Source: Rhodothermus marinus DSM 4252 (lineage in GTDB: Bacteria > Bacteroidota > Rhodothermia > Rhodothermales > Rhodothermaceae). From it: a stretch of DNA of 64,000 nucleotides. Location of the stretch: positions 1,244,001 to 1,308,000 of the forward strand of contig NC_013501.1 of the NCBI RefSeq assembly GCF_000024845.1, given 5' to 3'. The notes under the pieces were generated by a model that saw only the letters and a list, made by a program, of their open reading frames with translations, was not told the DNA's origin and ran no database searches. Of this stretch, positions 26,449 through 47,154 are shown one piece after another; the first letter of the stretch is position 1, and each line of letters starts with the position of its first letter. The position numbers and the translations under genes were made by a program.

Positions 26449-27186
26449 ATGACCGAGGCGGTGCAGCAGCAAGGCGTGGGTCGGGTAGCCGTGCTGGTGC
26501 CGGCGGCCGGGCGCGGATCGCGGCTGGGAGGACCGCGCAAGCAGTTTCGGCGACTGGGCGGACGGCCACTCCTGGAGCAGACGCTTCGTGCTTTCGCGCT
26601 GCACCCGGAGGTGGACGGCCTGATCGTCGCGGTGCCGGCCGATCGGGTGAAACAGGTGGCGACGTCGCTTCAGGCCGCCGGAATCCCGAAGGTCTGGCAG
26701 GTGGTAGCCGGGGGACGGACGCGCCAGGAGTCGGTGCAGGCGGCGCTTGCCGCCTTGCCCCCGGATGTGGCGCTGGTACTCGTTCACGATGCCGTGCGGC
26801 CGTTCATCCTGCCGGAGCAGATTTCGGCCGTTATCGAAGCGACGCGCCGCGTTGGGGCGGCTGCGCTGGCCATTCCGGAAGCCGACACCGTGCGGCGCGT
26901 GCGCGACGGCCTGCTGGGCGAGACGGTGCCGCGTGCCGGCCTCTACCGGATGCAGACGCCGCAGGGATTCCGGCGCGACTGGCTGGAAGCCGCCCACCAG
27001 CAACCCGGCGAAGCCGCCGCCACCGACGATGTCGAACTGGTGCAGCGGCTGGGCTACCCGGTCGCGTGCGTGCCCGGTAGCAGCTTCAACTTCAAGATCA
27101 CCACGGCCGAGGACTGGGAGCTGGCCCAGATGCTCTGGCCGCAGTGGGAAACACGCCTGCGCCAAAAGCTGACCGAGAACGCATGA
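26449..27186 (+). CDS. ispD: 2-C-methyl-D-erythritol 4-phosphate cytidylyltransferase
   Basis: The 245-residue MEP-pathway enzyme joins MEP and CTP to give CDP-ME for isoprenoid synthesis. The nucleotidyltransferase motif [19 protein letters not shown] is at residues 14-32. [28 protein letters not shown] and [11 protein letters not shown] follow at the family positions. GGGAGG lies just before ATG 26449. The stop overlaps the ispF start, the usual ispDF arrangement. Confidence 0.96.
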   Translation: MTEAVQQQGVGRVAVLVPAAGRGSRLGGPRKQFRRLGGRPLLEQTLRAFALHPEVDGLIVAVPADRVKQVATSLQAAGIPKVWQVVAGGRTRQESVQAALAALPPDVALVLVHDAVRPFILPEQISAVIEATRRVGAAALAIPEADTVRRVRDGLLGETVPRAGLYRMQTPQGFRRDWLEAAHQQPGEAAATDDVELVQRLGYPVACVPGSSFNFKITTAEDWELAQMLWPQWETRLRQKLTENA

Positions 27187-27677
27187 CGGCTTTTCGCATC
27201 GGCTTCGGCTACGACGTACATCGACTGGTCCCGGGGCGTCCGCTCATCCTGGGCGGCGTACGCATCCCCTCGGAGCGGGGGCTGGCCGGCCACTCCGACG
27301 CCGACGTGCTGCTGCATGCCATCGCCGACGCCCTGCTGGGAGCCGCCGCATTGGGCGACATCGGCCGGCACTTCCCGGACACCGATCCGCGCTGGAAGGA
27401 TGCCGACAGCCTGGAGCTGCTTCGTCAGGTGTATCATCAGGTCGTTGCGGCCGGCTACGAAGTGGCCAACGTCGATAGCACCGTGGTACTGGAGCGACCA
27501 CGCCTCCGGCCTCACATTGATGCCATGCGCGCTAATATTGCCCGCGTGCTGGCCCTTCCGGCCGAAGCCGTCTCGGTCAAGGCCACGACCAGCGAGGGTA
27601 TGGGCTTTGTCGGGATCGGCGAGGGGGCCGTGGCGTTTGCCGTCTGTCTGCTTCGCCCACGCACCGTTGAATCATAA
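27183..27677 (+). CDS. ispF: 2-C-methyl-D-erythritol 2,4-cyclodiphosphate synthase
   Basis: The 164-residue enzyme converts CDP-ME 2-phosphate to the cyclic diphosphate in the MEP pathway. The zinc ligands D11 and H13 are in GYDVHR, followed by [30 protein letters not shown] and [11 protein letters not shown]. The start at ATG 27183 overlaps the ispD stop (ATGA); an earlier in-frame start would run far into ispD. Confidence 0.97.
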   Translation: MTAFRIGFGYDVHRLVPGRPLILGGVRIPSERGLAGHSDADVLLHAIADALLGAAALGDIGRHFPDTDPRWKDADSLELLRQVYHQVVAAGYEVANVDSTVVLERPRLRPHIDAMRANIARVLALPAEAVSVKATTSEGMGFVGIGEGAVAFAVCLLRPRTVES

Positions 27678-27683
27678 GCGCAC

Positions 27684-28307
27684 ATGGACTGGCTGGCCGA
27701 TCTGACGCAGTGGGCGCTACAGGTGCCGCCGTTCTGGGTATATGTGGCGCTGCTGGTGATTGCCTACGGCGAAAACGTGGTGCCGCCCATTCCCGGCGAT
27801 CTGTTCGTCGTGTTCTGTGGCTACCTGGCGGGGCGGGGCACGCTGGAGCTGTGGCTGGTGATTCTGCTTTCGACCATAGGAGGCGCAGCCGGCTTCATGA
27901 CCATGTACGCGGTGGGCTACCGGATCGGAACGGCCGTGCTGGACCCCGAGCGACTTCGCTGGCTTCCCAAGCAGCGTATCTACCAGGTGCAACGCTGGAT
28001 GCAGCGCTGGGGCTACGGGATCGTGGCGGCCAATCGGTTTCTGAGCGGCGCCCGCTCGGTCATTTCGCTGACCGTAGGCATGGCCCACATGCGTCCGGGC
28101 AAGACGGCCCTGCTGGCTACCCTCAGCGCATTTGTGTGGACCACGCTGATCGCCTATCTGGGCTATGCCGTCGGCGAAAACTGGCCTGTCGTGCGCCATT
28201 ATCTGCAGCTTTACGGCTGGGTCGTGCTGGGGGTGCTGGGTCTGATCGCGCTGGTTGTGGCCGTCCGCGCCTGGTGGCGTCGCACCCGGACGACGCGCGT
28301 TTCATGA
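27684..28307 (+). CDS. DedA-family (SNARE-associated/VTT) membrane protein
   Basis: The 207-residue polytopic protein has GENVVPPIPGDLFVVFCGYLA near the N-terminus, the glycine-rich GGAAGFMTMYAVGYRIG stretch, and AANRFLSGARSVISLTVGMA, all DedA landmarks. The family is linked to membrane-lipid scrambling and envelope integrity; the substrate here is not known. It starts seven bases after ispF and may share its transcript. Confidence 0.88.
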   Translation: MDWLADLTQWALQVPPFWVYVALLVIAYGENVVPPIPGDLFVVFCGYLAGRGTLELWLVILLSTIGGAAGFMTMYAVGYRIGTAVLDPERLRWLPKQRIYQVQRWMQRWGYGIVAANRFLSGARSVISLTVGMAHMRPGKTALLATLSAFVWTTLIAYLGYAVGENWPVVRHYLQLYGWVVLGVLGLIALVVAVRAWWRRTRTTRVS

Positions 28308-28327
28308 GCTCTTGAAGCGCATTTTTA

Positions 28328-28357
28328 TTGACAGCCGCGGAACTCCTGGGCTAAATT
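28328..28357 (+). promoter_or_regulatory. Sigma-70-like promoter for the tRNA-tuf transcript
   Basis: TTGACA at 28328-28333 and TAAATT at 28352-28357 are separated by 18 bases. The hexamers lie 26 bases before the first tRNA. This is the best -35/-10 pair seen in the window and fits a strongly expressed stable-RNA promoter. Confidence 0.75.
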
Positions 28358-28382
28358 AGCATTCTCGAAGCTGCTCCGACGA

Positions 28383-28455
28383 GCTGGCGTAGCTCAACTG
28401 GTAGAGCAGCTCACTTGTAATGAGCAGGTTGGGGGTTCGAGTCCCTCCGCCAGCT
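28383..28455 (+). tRNA. tRNA-Thr (TGT)
   Basis: The acceptor arms GCTGGCG and CGCCAGC pair, the D arm and GGTTCGAGTCC T arm are normal, and the anticodon stem GCTCA/TGAGC holds loop CTTGTAA with anticodon TGT. CCA is not encoded in full. Confidence 0.95.
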
Positions 28456-28521
28456 CCTGATTGTAAATTTGGCGTGGGGTGGGCACACGGGGGCGGCGAT
28501 GTTCATTTAAGGGAACGAAAC

Positions 28522-28608
28522 GGGCAGGTACCGAAGTGGCCAAACGGGGCAGACTGTAAATCTGCTGGCGCAACGCCTTCGGAGGTTCGAATCCTCCCCT
28601 GCCCACCA
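28522..28608 (+). tRNA. tRNA-Tyr (GTA)
   Basis: This class II tRNA has acceptor arms GGGCAGG and CCTGCCC, anticodon loop CTGTAAA (GTA) within GCAGA/TCTGC, a long variable arm, and a genome-encoded CCA end. Confidence 0.95.
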
Positions 28609-28615
28609 CGGTCGA

Positions 28616-28688
28616 GCGGGAGTAGCTCAGATGGTAGAGCATCAGCCTTCCAAGCTGAGGGTCGCGGGTTCGAGTCCCGTCTCCCGCT
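28616..28688 (+). tRNA. tRNA-Gly (TCC)
   Basis: The acceptor arms GCGGGAG and CTCCCGC pair; the anticodon stem TCAGC/GCTGA holds loop CTTCCAA, anticodon TCC. It begins eight bases after tRNA-Tyr. Confidence 0.95.
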
Positions 28689-28700
28689 CCTGATAGCAAA

Positions 28701-28772
<72 letters not shown>

Positions 28773-28780
28773 CAAACGAC

Positions 28781-28826
28781 GATGCCCTCGGGCATCGGGC
28801 CGTGCTCCCGAAAGGGAGCGCTTTTT
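28781..28826 (+). terminator. Double hairpin between the tRNA cluster and tuf (terminator or attenuator)
   Basis: GATGCCC/GGGCATC (28781-28796) is followed by GCTCCC/GGGAGC with a GAAA loop (28804-28819), then GC and five Ts. It could end part of the tRNA transcription and tune read-through into tuf, or serve as a processing site. Confidence 0.6.
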
Positions 28827-28859
28827 CACTATGAATGAAAACCAAAAAGGACAACAGCC

Positions 28860-30056
<1,197 letters not shown>

Positions 30057-30126
30057 AGTCAACCTTTGATGTCATAACCTCCGGGATCCTGTCGCCCCCG
30101 GGGCGTACAATGGACCCGGAGGACAC

Positions 30127-30202
<76 letters not shown>

Positions 30203-30214
30203 GCACGTAAAGGA

Positions 30215-30247
30215 GAAGGGCGAACACCGGTTCGCCCTTCCTGTTTG
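30215..30247 (+). terminator. Hairpin after tRNA-Trp
   Basis: GAAGGGCGAAC (30215-30225) and GTTCGCCCTTC (30230-30240) form a perfect 11-bp stem with a four-base loop, followed by CTGTTTG. The T run is weak, so partial termination or RNA processing before secE is likely. Confidence 0.55.
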
Positions 30248-30281
30248 TCCGGAGCGGTACCGTCCATCAACTGCATCGGCC

Positions 30282-30470
30282 ATGTTTGCAAAAGTCCGGG
30301 ATTATCTCCAGGAAGTTTACCGCGAAATGCAGAAGGTGAGCTGGCCCTCGCGTCAGGAGCTGATCAACAACACCATTCTGACGCTGGTGGCCTCGACCGT
30401 GCTGGCGCTGTTCATCTTCCTGGCCGATCGGGTGATTGCCACGGTGCTGGAATTCATCTACTCCCTGTAA
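30282..30470 (+). CDS. secE: Preprotein translocase subunit SecE
   Basis: The 62-residue protein has the SecE signature EVYREMQKVSWPSRQEL followed by one transmembrane helix (TILTLVASTVLALFIFLADRV split). It clamps SecY in the inner-membrane translocon. It is the single-TM short form usual outside enterobacteria. nusG follows 15 bases later. Confidence 0.96.
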   Translation: MFAKVRDYLQEVYREMQKVSWPSRQELINNTILTLVASTVLALFIFLADRVIATVLEFIYSL

Positions 30471-30485
30471 AGCGGAGCCGGGGTC

Positions 30486-31046
30486 ATGACCGAAGAAAAA
30501 AAACAGGAGGGGGTGCGTAAGTGGTACGTACTGCGCACCTTTTCCGGGCACGAAAAGAAGGTCAAACAGTACCTGGAACGCGAAATCGAACGGCTGGGCC
30601 TGCAGGACCGGGTCGGACAGATCCTGATTCCGACGGAGACCGTCTTCGAACTACGCGGCGGAAAAAAACGGACCCGTGAGCGCACCTTCTTTCCGGGCTA
30701 TATTCTGATCGAGGCGGTGCTCGACCGCGAGTTGCAGCATTTGATCGCCAACATGCCCTCGGTCGTAGGCTTTCTGGGGAGTGGAGATCAGCCCACGCCG
30801 CTGCGCCCGGACGAGGTCCGCCGCATTCTCGGGAAGGTTGATGAGGCCCGGGAAATGGGCGAGCAGCCGGAGATCCCGTTCAAGCCCGGCGACGTGGTGC
30901 GCATCATCGAGGGGCCGTTCAATAATTTCACCGGGGTAGTCGAGGAAGTCTATCCCGACAAACTCAAGCTCAAGGTGATGGTCTCCATCTTCGGGCGCAA
31001 GACGCCCCTGGAAGTCGATTACCTGCAGGTGGAGCGGGAATCGTAG
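30486..31046 (+). CDS. nusG: Transcription termination/antitermination factor NusG
   Basis: The 186-residue protein has the NGN domain (KWYVLRTFSGHEKKVKQYLE, then ERTFFPGYILIEAVLD) and a C-terminal KOW domain (FKPGDVVRIIEGPFNNFTGVV). It binds RNA polymerase and links it to Rho or the ribosome. Its position between secE and rplK is universal in this cluster. Confidence 0.97.
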   Translation: MTEEKKQEGVRKWYVLRTFSGHEKKVKQYLEREIERLGLQDRVGQILIPTETVFELRGGKKRTRERTFFPGYILIEAVLDRELQHLIANMPSVVGFLGSGDQPTPLRPDEVRRILGKVDEAREMGEQPEIPFKPGDVVRIIEGPFNNFTGVVEEVYPDKLKLKVMVSIFGRKTPLEVDYLQVERES

Positions 31047-31181
31047 GCAGGCTTTCTGTGAAAAAAGAAACGGCCGATCCGGGCCGGAAACCTTCGGAAA
31101 ACAGAAGCATTCGAGAGGCGCTTTGCAAAACGCGGGAGCCTGTACGGCTGACAGGCGATCGGACCGCAAACAGGAGGAGCC

Positions 31182-31622
31182 ATGGCAAAGAAGGTCGAAA
31201 AGATTATCAAACTCCAGATTCGGGGTGGCCAGGCGACGCCCGCCCCGCCGATCGGCCCCGCGCTCGGTCAGGCCGGGGTCAACATCATGGAGTTCTGTAA
31301 GCAGTTCAACGCGGCCACGCAGGACCGCATGGGGGTGGTCCTGCCGGTCGTGATCACGGTTTACTCGGACAAATCCTTCACCTTTGTCGTCAAGAGTCCC
31401 CCGGCGGCCGAGCTGCTCAAGAAGGCGGCCGGTATCGAGAAAGGCGCCAGCGATCCGCTGCGCCAGAAGGTGGGGAAAGTGACGTGGGAGGATTGCCTGG
31501 AAATCGCCAGGCAGAAGATGGCCGACCTGAACGCCTACGATCTGGAGAAGGCGGCGTCGATGATCGCCGGGACGGCGCGTTCGATGGGGATCGTGGTGGA
31601 AGGAAAGCCCGAGCATCTCTGA
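31182..31622 (+). CDS. rplK: 50S ribosomal protein L11
   Basis: The 146-residue protein has the L11 signature [20 protein letters not shown] and the C-terminal RNA-binding domain ending in [13 protein letters not shown]. It forms the GTPase-associated stalk base with L10/L12. GGAGGAG precedes ATG 31182. A 135-base leader separates it from nusG, room for an L1-binding control site that I could not define. Confidence 0.97.
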   Translation: MAKKVEKIIKLQIRGGQATPAPPIGPALGQAGVNIMEFCKQFNAATQDRMGVVLPVVITVYSDKSFTFVVKSPPAAELLKKAAGIEKGASDPLRQKVGKVTWEDCLEIARQKMADLNAYDLEKAASMIAGTARSMGIVVEGKPEHL

Positions 31623-31682
31623 GCAATTTCCTGCGGGAGTCTGCCCTGCGCAGGCGATTGAACCGCTTAACCGTAACGAGCC

Positions 31683-32393
31683 ATGCCCAAGAAACGAGGA
31701 AAACGCTATCGCCAGGCGCTTGAGATCATTCAGCAGGCCGGCGACGGTCCCTTCACGCTGGAGGAGGCGGCCGAGCTGGTCAAGAAGACGGCGCTGGCCA
31801 AATTCGACGAATCGGTCGATATCGACGTGCGGCTGGGCGTCGACCCCCGCCACGCCGATCAGATGGTGCGTGGCACCGTAGCCCTGCCACACGGCACGGG
31901 TAAAAAGGTGCGAGTGCTGGTGCTGGCCGACGAAGGTCGCTGGAAGGAAGCCCTGGAGGCGGGAGCCGATTACGCCGGTCTGGACGAGTATATCGACCAG
32001 ATCCAGAACGGCTGGCTGGAGTTCGACGTGGTCATTGCCACGCCGCAGGTGATGAGCAAGATCGGTCGGCTGGGCCGCATTCTCGGACCCCGCGGGCTCA
32101 TGCCCAATCCCAAAAGCGGGACGGTGACCGAAAATGTGGCCGAGGCCGTGCGCGAGGTCAAGGCCGGCCGCATCGACTTTCGCGTGGATAAGACCGGCAA
32201 CCTGCACACCGCCATCGGCAAGGCTTCGTTTACGAGCCAGCAGATCCGCGAGAACGCCGAGGCTTTCCTGCGCGAGGTGCTCCGGCTGCGTCCGCCTTCC
32301 GTAAAGGGAGCCTATGTGCGTTCCATCACGCTTTCGACGACGATGGGGCCGCCGGTGCCGGTGAGCCTGAGCGTGCTCAACACGCTCCGATGA
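31683..32393 (+). CDS. rplA: 50S ribosomal protein L1
   Basis: The 236-residue protein has the L1 landmarks [40 protein letters not shown] and a [18 protein letters not shown] stretch. L1 binds 23S rRNA at the mobile L1 stalk and in many bacteria represses its own rplKA message. Confidence 0.97.
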   Translation: MPKKRGKRYRQALEIIQQAGDGPFTLEEAAELVKKTALAKFDESVDIDVRLGVDPRHADQMVRGTVALPHGTGKKVRVLVLADEGRWKEALEAGADYAGLDEYIDQIQNGWLEFDVVIATPQVMSKIGRLGRILGPRGLMPNPKSGTVTENVAEAVREVKAGRIDFRVDKTGNLHTAIGKASFTSQQIRENAEAFLREVLRLRPPSVKGAYVRSITLSTTMGPPVPVSLSVLNTLR

Positions 32394-32428
32394 AACCGTA
32401 CCCTGTTGGCAAGAGGAGGAAATAAGCC

Positions 32429-32959
32429 ATGCCGTTGACCAGAGCCCAGAAAGCGGCCATCCTGGAAGAAATCAGCGCCAAGTTGGAGTCGGCGCCGGTC
32501 GTCTACGTGACGGACTACATGGGGCTGAACGTGGCCCAGATCACCGACCTGCGGCGTCGATTCCGGGAGGCCGGCGTGGAATTCAAAGTCGTCAAAAACA
32601 CGCTGCTCCGAATCGCCATGGAGCAGCGGGGCGGCTACGATGAGCTGCTGCCGGCGCTGAACGGCCCTACGGCGATTGCCGTGGGCGACGAGCCGGCGGC
32701 ACCGGCCCGCGTGATCAAGAAGTTTATCGAAGAACAGGGGGTCGAGTTGCCCCGGCTGAAGGCTGCCTACATCGATGGGGCTGTCTACGGGGCCGACGCG
32801 CTCGACACGCTGGCCGCGCTGAAGTCGAAGGACGAACTGATCGCCGATATCGTCGGCCTGCTGCTGGCACCCGCCCGCAACGTGGTGGGCGCGCTGCAGG
32901 GACCGGGCCAGACGCTGGCCGCCTGCCTGCAGGCCATCGCCGAAAAAGAAGCCGCATAA
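32429..32959 (+). CDS. rplJ: 50S ribosomal protein L10
   Basis: The 176-residue protein begins MPLTRAQKAAILEEISAKLE and contains VYVTDYMGLNVAQITDLRRRF and the KVVKNTLLRIA element, typical for L10, which anchors L7/L12 dimers. AGAGGAGG lies before ATG 32429. The C-terminal helix (LAPARNVVGALQGPGQTLAA) is the L12 docking part. Confidence 0.96.
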   Translation: MPLTRAQKAAILEEISAKLESAPVVYVTDYMGLNVAQITDLRRRFREAGVEFKVVKNTLLRIAMEQRGGYDELLPALNGPTAIAVGDEPAAPARVIKKFIEEQGVELPRLKAAYIDGAVYGADALDTLAALKSKDELIADIVGLLLAPARNVVGALQGPGQTLAACLQAIAEKEAA

Positions 32960-33006
32960 AGTATCATCCCGTAACCCTGGAAACAACCGTCAGCATTCCT
33001 TAATGC

Positions 33007-33038
33007 GCAGCGTAGCCCCTCGGGGCTGAGACCGCTGC
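33007..33038 (+). promoter_or_regulatory. Two-tier stem-loop in the rplL leader
   Basis: The outer pairs GCAGCG (33007-33012) and CGCTGC (33033-33038) enclose AGCCCC/GGGGCT (33014-33019, 33022-33027). It lies 23 bases before the rplL start. L10-L12 autoregulatory sites normally precede rplJ, so this may instead set the higher rplL translation rate or be a processing site. Confidence 0.5.
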
Positions 33039-33061
33039 AGGAAAACCAAGGAGGAGGAACC

Positions 33062-33442
33062 ATGGCAGACCTGAAAGCACTCGCCGAACAGCTGGTCAAC
33101 CTGACGATCAAGGAGGCGAACGAGCTCGCCAAGATCCTGGAGGAAGAGTACGGCATCAAGCCGGCGGCTGCGGCCGTGGCCGTCGCGGCTGGTCCGGCCG
33201 GTGGCGACGGGGCCGCCGCGGCCGAGGAGAAGACCGAGTTCGACGTGATCCTCAAGGCGGCCGGCGGCAACAAGATCGCCGTCATCAAGGAAGTACGCGC
33301 CATCACGGGGCTCGGTCTCAAAGAGGCCAAGGAACTGGTCGACAGCGCCCCCAAGCCGATCAAGGAGGGCGTCAGCAAGGAAGAGGCCGAGCAGATCAAG
33401 GCCAAGCTGGAGGAGGCCGGCGCCGAGGTGGAAATCAAGTAA
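33062..33442 (+). CDS. rplL: 50S ribosomal protein L7/L12
   Basis: The 126-residue acidic protein has the N-terminal dimerisation helix, an Ala/Gly hinge ([20 protein letters not shown]) and the C-terminal domain [20 protein letters not shown] and [14 protein letters not shown] that recruits translational GTPases. GGAGGAGG lies before ATG 33062. Confidence 0.97.
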   Translation: MADLKALAEQLVNLTIKEANELAKILEEEYGIKPAAAAVAVAAGPAGGDGAAAAEEKTEFDVILKAAGGNKIAVIKEVRAITGLGLKEAKELVDSAPKPIKEGVSKEEAEQIKAKLEEAGAEVEIK

Positions 33443-33503
33443 CCGTCCGGGAACCTACGGCTTCAGCCAGCATTTTTGCTCTGCATTCAAATAGCCTTCA
33501 GGC

Positions 33504-33537
33504 AAGCCGACCCCTCCCGCGAGGGTGTCGGCTTTCC
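33504..33537 (+). terminator. Attenuator-like hairpin between rplL and rpoB
   Basis: AAGCCGAC (33504-33511) and GTCGGCTT (33527-33534) pair around an inner CCCTC/GAGGG stem and are followed by TTTCCC. A leaky terminator here, known from the rplL-rpoB gap of other bacteria, lowers polymerase-subunit expression relative to ribosomal proteins. The other about 240 bases of this gap show nothing else I can support. Confidence 0.7.
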
Positions 33538-33718
33538 CTGCTTGTAGCCTGCACGCCGGAAATGATGCTTCCGTGGATCTGTTTTTCCATGGAGAAACAA
33601 CCTCCATGCCAACGCGTTACCGCATTGTTATCCACCTCTATCCAATTTGCAGGCGCAAGCTGTTCGTCTGGTAGGTTGACAGCAACGCGTCACTCAACCA
33701 TCGAAGTCGCACCCGCTT

Positions 33719-37558
<3,840 letters not shown>

Positions 37559-37603
37559 ACGAAGGCTCCCCCCTGATTCGACACCAACCCGCCGATATAC
37601 GCT

Positions 37604-41902
<4,299 letters not shown>

Positions 41903-41927
41903 ACGCTATCCTGACCGGAAAAACCTG

Positions 41928-41962
41928 AGCCCTGGTGGGCCTTCGCCCGCCAGGGCTTTTTT
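41928..41962 (+). terminator. Rho-independent terminator of the rpoBC operon
   Basis: AGCCCTGGTGGGC (41928-41940) pairs with GCCCGCCAGGGCT (41945-41957, one G-T pair) over a CTTC loop and is followed by a run of Ts. Confidence 0.95.
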
Positions 41963-42018
41963 GTTGAATCGCCGTTTTTATCTTCTGACAGAACCGGAAT
42001 CGTCGATCAGACCGAAAG

Positions 42019-44607
42019 ATGGCCGTGAAGTGTCTGTTCAAACGTTTGCTTCCCGGAATTCTGCTGGGATGGAGCCTCTGGAGCTCGCAAGTTGTTCAGA
42101 GTCAGCCCGCCTTTCCGCTGCCCCTGGCGTTGCCTGAATCGGTGTCCTACGATTCAGCCATCCCGAAGCCGGAAGAGGTGATCGGGCACGTGGTGGGCAC
42201 GCGCCATACCGCCCCGCATCAGATCGTGGCCTACTTTCAGGCCGTGGCGGCGGCCAGCGACAGGGTGCTGGTCGAGGAGCACGGCCGCACCTATGAGGGA
42301 CGGCCGCTGATCCACGCGATCGTCTCGGCACCCGAAAACCTGATGCGTCTGGAGGAAATCCGCCGGGCCAACCTGCGGCTTTCGGACGATCCGGCGTCTG
42401 TCTCCGACGCCGAACTAGCCCGTATGCCGGCCGTCGCCTACCTGGGCTACAGCATTCATGGGAATGAGGCCAGCGGCTCCGAAGCGTCGCTGCTGACGCT
42501 TTACTATCTGGCGGCCGCCCGCGGACCGGAGATCGATTCGCTGCTGGCGCAGGCCGTGCTCATCATCGATCCCATGTTCAATCCGGACGGCCGGGATCGA
42601 TTTGTGGACTGGGCCAACCGCAACCGGGGCCGTGTGCCCGTGGCCGACCCGCAGGACCGCGAACACCTCGAGCCCTGGCCCGGCGGCCGTACCAACCACT
42701 ACTGGTTTGACCTGAACCGTGACTGGCTCACCGGCCAGCATCCGGAGTCGCAGGGACGCCTGCGGCTGTTCCATCACTGGCGGCCGCAATTGCTGACGGA
42801 CCACCACGAGATGGGGAGCGAGTCCACCTTCTTCTTCATGCCGGGCGTGCCCAGCCGCACGCATCCGCTTACGCCGGCCCGCAACCAGGAGCTGACGGCC
42901 GCCATCGCCCGCTATCATGCCGAAGCGCTCAACCGGATCGGCTCGCTCTACTACTCGGAGGAAGGCTACGACGACTTCTACTACGGCAAGGGTTCGACTT
43001 ACCCGGACGCCAACGGCGCCGTCGGCATCCTCTTCGAGCAGGCTTCGTCGCGCGCATTGCTTCGGGAGACCCGCGACGGCGTGCTTTCCTATGCTTTCAC
43101 GATTCGCAATCAGTTTGCCACTTCGCTTTCGACGCTGCGGGCACTTCGCGCGCTGCGGCTGGAGTTGCTGCGCTACCAGCGCGACTTCTACCGGGAGGCT
43201 GAAGCGATTGCCCGGCGTCTGCCGGTCAAAGCCTACCTTATCGCGCTGGAGCCGGGCCGCACGCGGGCCCAGATGCTGGCCGAGGTGCTCCGGCGGCACC
43301 GCATCCGGGTGTACACGCTGGCCCGCGACGTGACGGTCAATGGAAAGACGTTCCGGGCCGGTCAGGCCTACGTGGTGCCCACGCAGCAGCCGCAGGTGCG
43401 CATGCTGCAGGCGCTGATGGAGCGGCGCACCACGTTCGAGGACTCGCTTTTCTACGACGTGTCGGCCTGGACGCTGCCGCTGGCCTACGACGTGGTCTGG
43501 GCCGAGTGGCGGCGCGATCCGTCGGAGCTGCTGGGGACACCCGTCGATTCAGTCCGGCTGGACGGAGGCGAACTGGTGGGGGGCCACTCCGATTATGCCT
43601 ATCTGATGACCTGGGATCGGTTCTATGCGCCGGCGGCCCTCTACCGCCTCCAGCAGGCCGGCGTGCGGGCGCGCGTGCTCACCGAGGCGGTCACGCTGCC
43701 CGTGGCGGGCAGCCGCCGCACGTTCCCCCCCGGCACCGTGCTGATCCCGGTCGTGCAACGCGACGGCAAGGGGCCGGCGTCCGACTCGTTGCAGGCCCTG
43801 CTGCGCGCGCTGGCCGACACCTATCACGTGCGCTTCTTTGCGGTCCAGACCGGACTTACCGAGCAGGGACCCGATCTGGGCACGCGCGACTACGGTCAGG
43901 TGCTCGAACAGCCTCGCGTGGCGCTGCTGACCGGCGAGGGCACGCGTGCCTACAATGCGGGCGAGGTCTGGCACCTGCTCTCCGAGCGCATGCAGATGCC
44001 CGTCTCGCTGCTGGACGTGGACAACGTCGTCTGGGCCGATCTGAGTCGCTACAACCGGCTGGTGCTGGCCGGCGGCTCGTACAGTGCGCTCCCGGCCGAA
44101 AAAATCAAAAACTGGGTGCGGCAGGGAGGCGTGCTGATCGCCCTGACGGACGCCGTCGACTGGGTGGTCGCGCAGGGGCTGGTAAGCCTGAAAGTCCGGC
44201 CCTTCAATCTGGATTCGCTGCTACGGCCCTATCCGTACGGCCAGTTGGAGCGCGCCCGCGGCGCGCAGGTGATCGGCGGTGCCATCCTGGAAGCCCGGCT
44301 CGACACCACGCACCCGCTGGCCTTCGGGCTGGGAGCCACGCTGCCGGTCTTCCGCACCGAAGAAACCTTTTATGAACCCTCCGAGACGCCGGGCGCCAAC
44401 GTGGCCACCTACACCGAGCAGCCGCTGCGCAGCGGCTACCTGTCGGCCGCCCGGCAAAAGCAGGCACCGGGTGCGGCCGCCGTTGTGGCGCAGCGCTACG
44501 GACGCGGCCGTATCATCCTGATCATGGACAACCCGAACTTCCGCGCCTTCTGGGTGGGTTCGAGCCGACTGTTTCTGAATGCGATCTGCTTCGGCGACGC
44601 GTTCTGA
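42019..44607 (+). CDS. Secreted M14-family zinc carboxypeptidase with C-terminal GATase-like domain
   Basis: The 862-residue protein has a signal peptide (about 1-29) and an M14 domain. H147 and E150 in SIHGNEASGSE form the HxxE zinc motif, H262/H263 in TDHHEMG supply the third ligand, and E340 in ILFEQASS is the likely catalytic glutamate. The second half (about 400-862) includes PRVALLTGEGTRAYNAGEVW and IKNWVRQGGVLIALTDA, resembling the class I glutamine amidotransferase-like fold that follows M14 domains in many Bacteroidota peptidases. Substrate is unknown. It is a single gene between two terminators. Confidence 0.87.
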   Translation: MAVKCLFKRLLPGILLGWSLWSSQVVQSQPAFPLPLALPESVSYDSAIPKPEEVIGHVVGTRHTAPHQIVAYFQAVAAASDRVLVEEHGRTYEGRPLIHAIVSAPENLMRLEEIRRANLRLSDDPASVSDAELARMPAVAYLGYSIHGNEASGSEASLLTLYYLAAARGPEIDSLLAQAVLIIDPMFNPDGRDRFVDWANRNRGRVPVADPQDREHLEPWPGGRTNHYWFDLNRDWLTGQHPESQGRLRLFHHWRPQLLTDHHEMGSESTFFFMPGVPSRTHPLTPARNQELTAAIARYHAEALNRIGSLYYSEEGYDDFYYGKGSTYPDANGAVGILFEQASSRALLRETRDGVLSYAFTIRNQFATSLSTLRALRALRLELLRYQRDFYREAEAIARRLPVKAYLIALEPGRTRAQMLAEVLRRHRIRVYTLARDVTVNGKTFRAGQAYVVPTQQPQVRMLQALMERRTTFEDSLFYDVSAWTLPLAYDVVWAEWRRDPSELLGTPVDSVRLDGGELVGGHSDYAYLMTWDRFYAPAALYRLQQAGVRARVLTEAVTLPVAGSRRTFPPGTVLIPVVQRDGKGPASDSLQALLRALADTYHVRFFAVQTGLTEQGPDLGTRDYGQVLEQPRVALLTGEGTRAYNAGEVWHLLSERMQMPVSLLDVDNVVWADLSRYNRLVLAGGSYSALPAEKIKNWVRQGGVLIALTDAVDWVVAQGLVSLKVRPFNLDSLLRPYPYGQLERARGAQVIGGAILEARLDTTHPLAFGLGATLPVFRTEETFYEPSETPGANVATYTEQPLRSGYLSAARQKQAPGAAAVVAQRYGRGRIILIMDNPNFRAFWVGSSRLFLNAICFGDAF

Positions 44608-44638
44608 ACCCGCGGGCACAAATCGCCGCTTCGGGCTT

Positions 44639-44671
44639 AAGCGTAGCAGTCTGTCGGCTGCTACGCTTTTT
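44639..44671 (+). terminator. Rho-independent terminator after the M14 peptidase gene
   Basis: AAGCGTAGCAG (44639-44649) and CTGCTACGCTT (44658-44668) pair perfectly and are followed by TTT. It lies just before the next gene's start region. Confidence 0.85.
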
Positions 44672-44694
44672 ATTTGCACGAACCGGGAAACGTC

Positions 44695-46794
<2,100 letters not shown>

Positions 46795-46795
46795 A

Positions 46796-46846
46796 AAACG
46801 GCGGGGGCCGGCTCCGTCCAATGCGGAACCGGCCCCCGCATTTTTG
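46796..46846. terminator. Bidirectional terminator between the YyaL-like gene and rpmA
   Basis: GCGGGGGCCGG (46801-46811) pairs with CCGGCCCCCGC (46829-46839), with more pairs inside. Five Ts follow on the plus strand and an A run precedes the stem, so it can act for both converging genes. Confidence 0.85.
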
Positions 46847-46859
46847 GAGATTCGTTCGG

Positions 46860-47120
46860 TCAGGCTTCGACGGGATCGACGTGCACAAAGCGCCGATCGC
46901 CACGGCCGCGGGAGAAACGCACCACACCGTCGACTTTGGCAAACAGCGTGTCGTCGCCCCCGCGTCCCACGTTCAGACCCGGATGGAACTTGGTCCCGCG
47001 CTGGCGGACCAGAATGCTACCGGCCGTGACGAACTGTCCCCCGAAGACCTTGACACCCAGCATCTTCGGGTTGGAGTCCCGGCCGTTCCGGGTCGATCCC
47101 ATTCCTTTCTTATGCGCCAT
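46860..47120 (-). CDS. rpmA: 50S ribosomal protein L27
   Basis: The 86-residue protein reads [20 protein letters not shown], then [20 protein letters not shown] and [12 protein letters not shown], a standard L27 at the peptidyl-transferase centre. The N-terminus starts directly at the AHKK tail, without the cleaved extension seen in Firmicutes. It is 35 bases downstream of rplU. Confidence 0.98.
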   Translation of the reverse strand: MAHKKGMGSTRNGRDSNPKMLGVKVFGGQFVTAGSILVRQRGTKFHPGLNVGRGGDDTLFAKVDGVVRFSRGRGDRRFVHVDPVEA

Positions 47121-47154
47121 AACACCCTCGCTGGTTGGCCGTTAGACGAAAACT

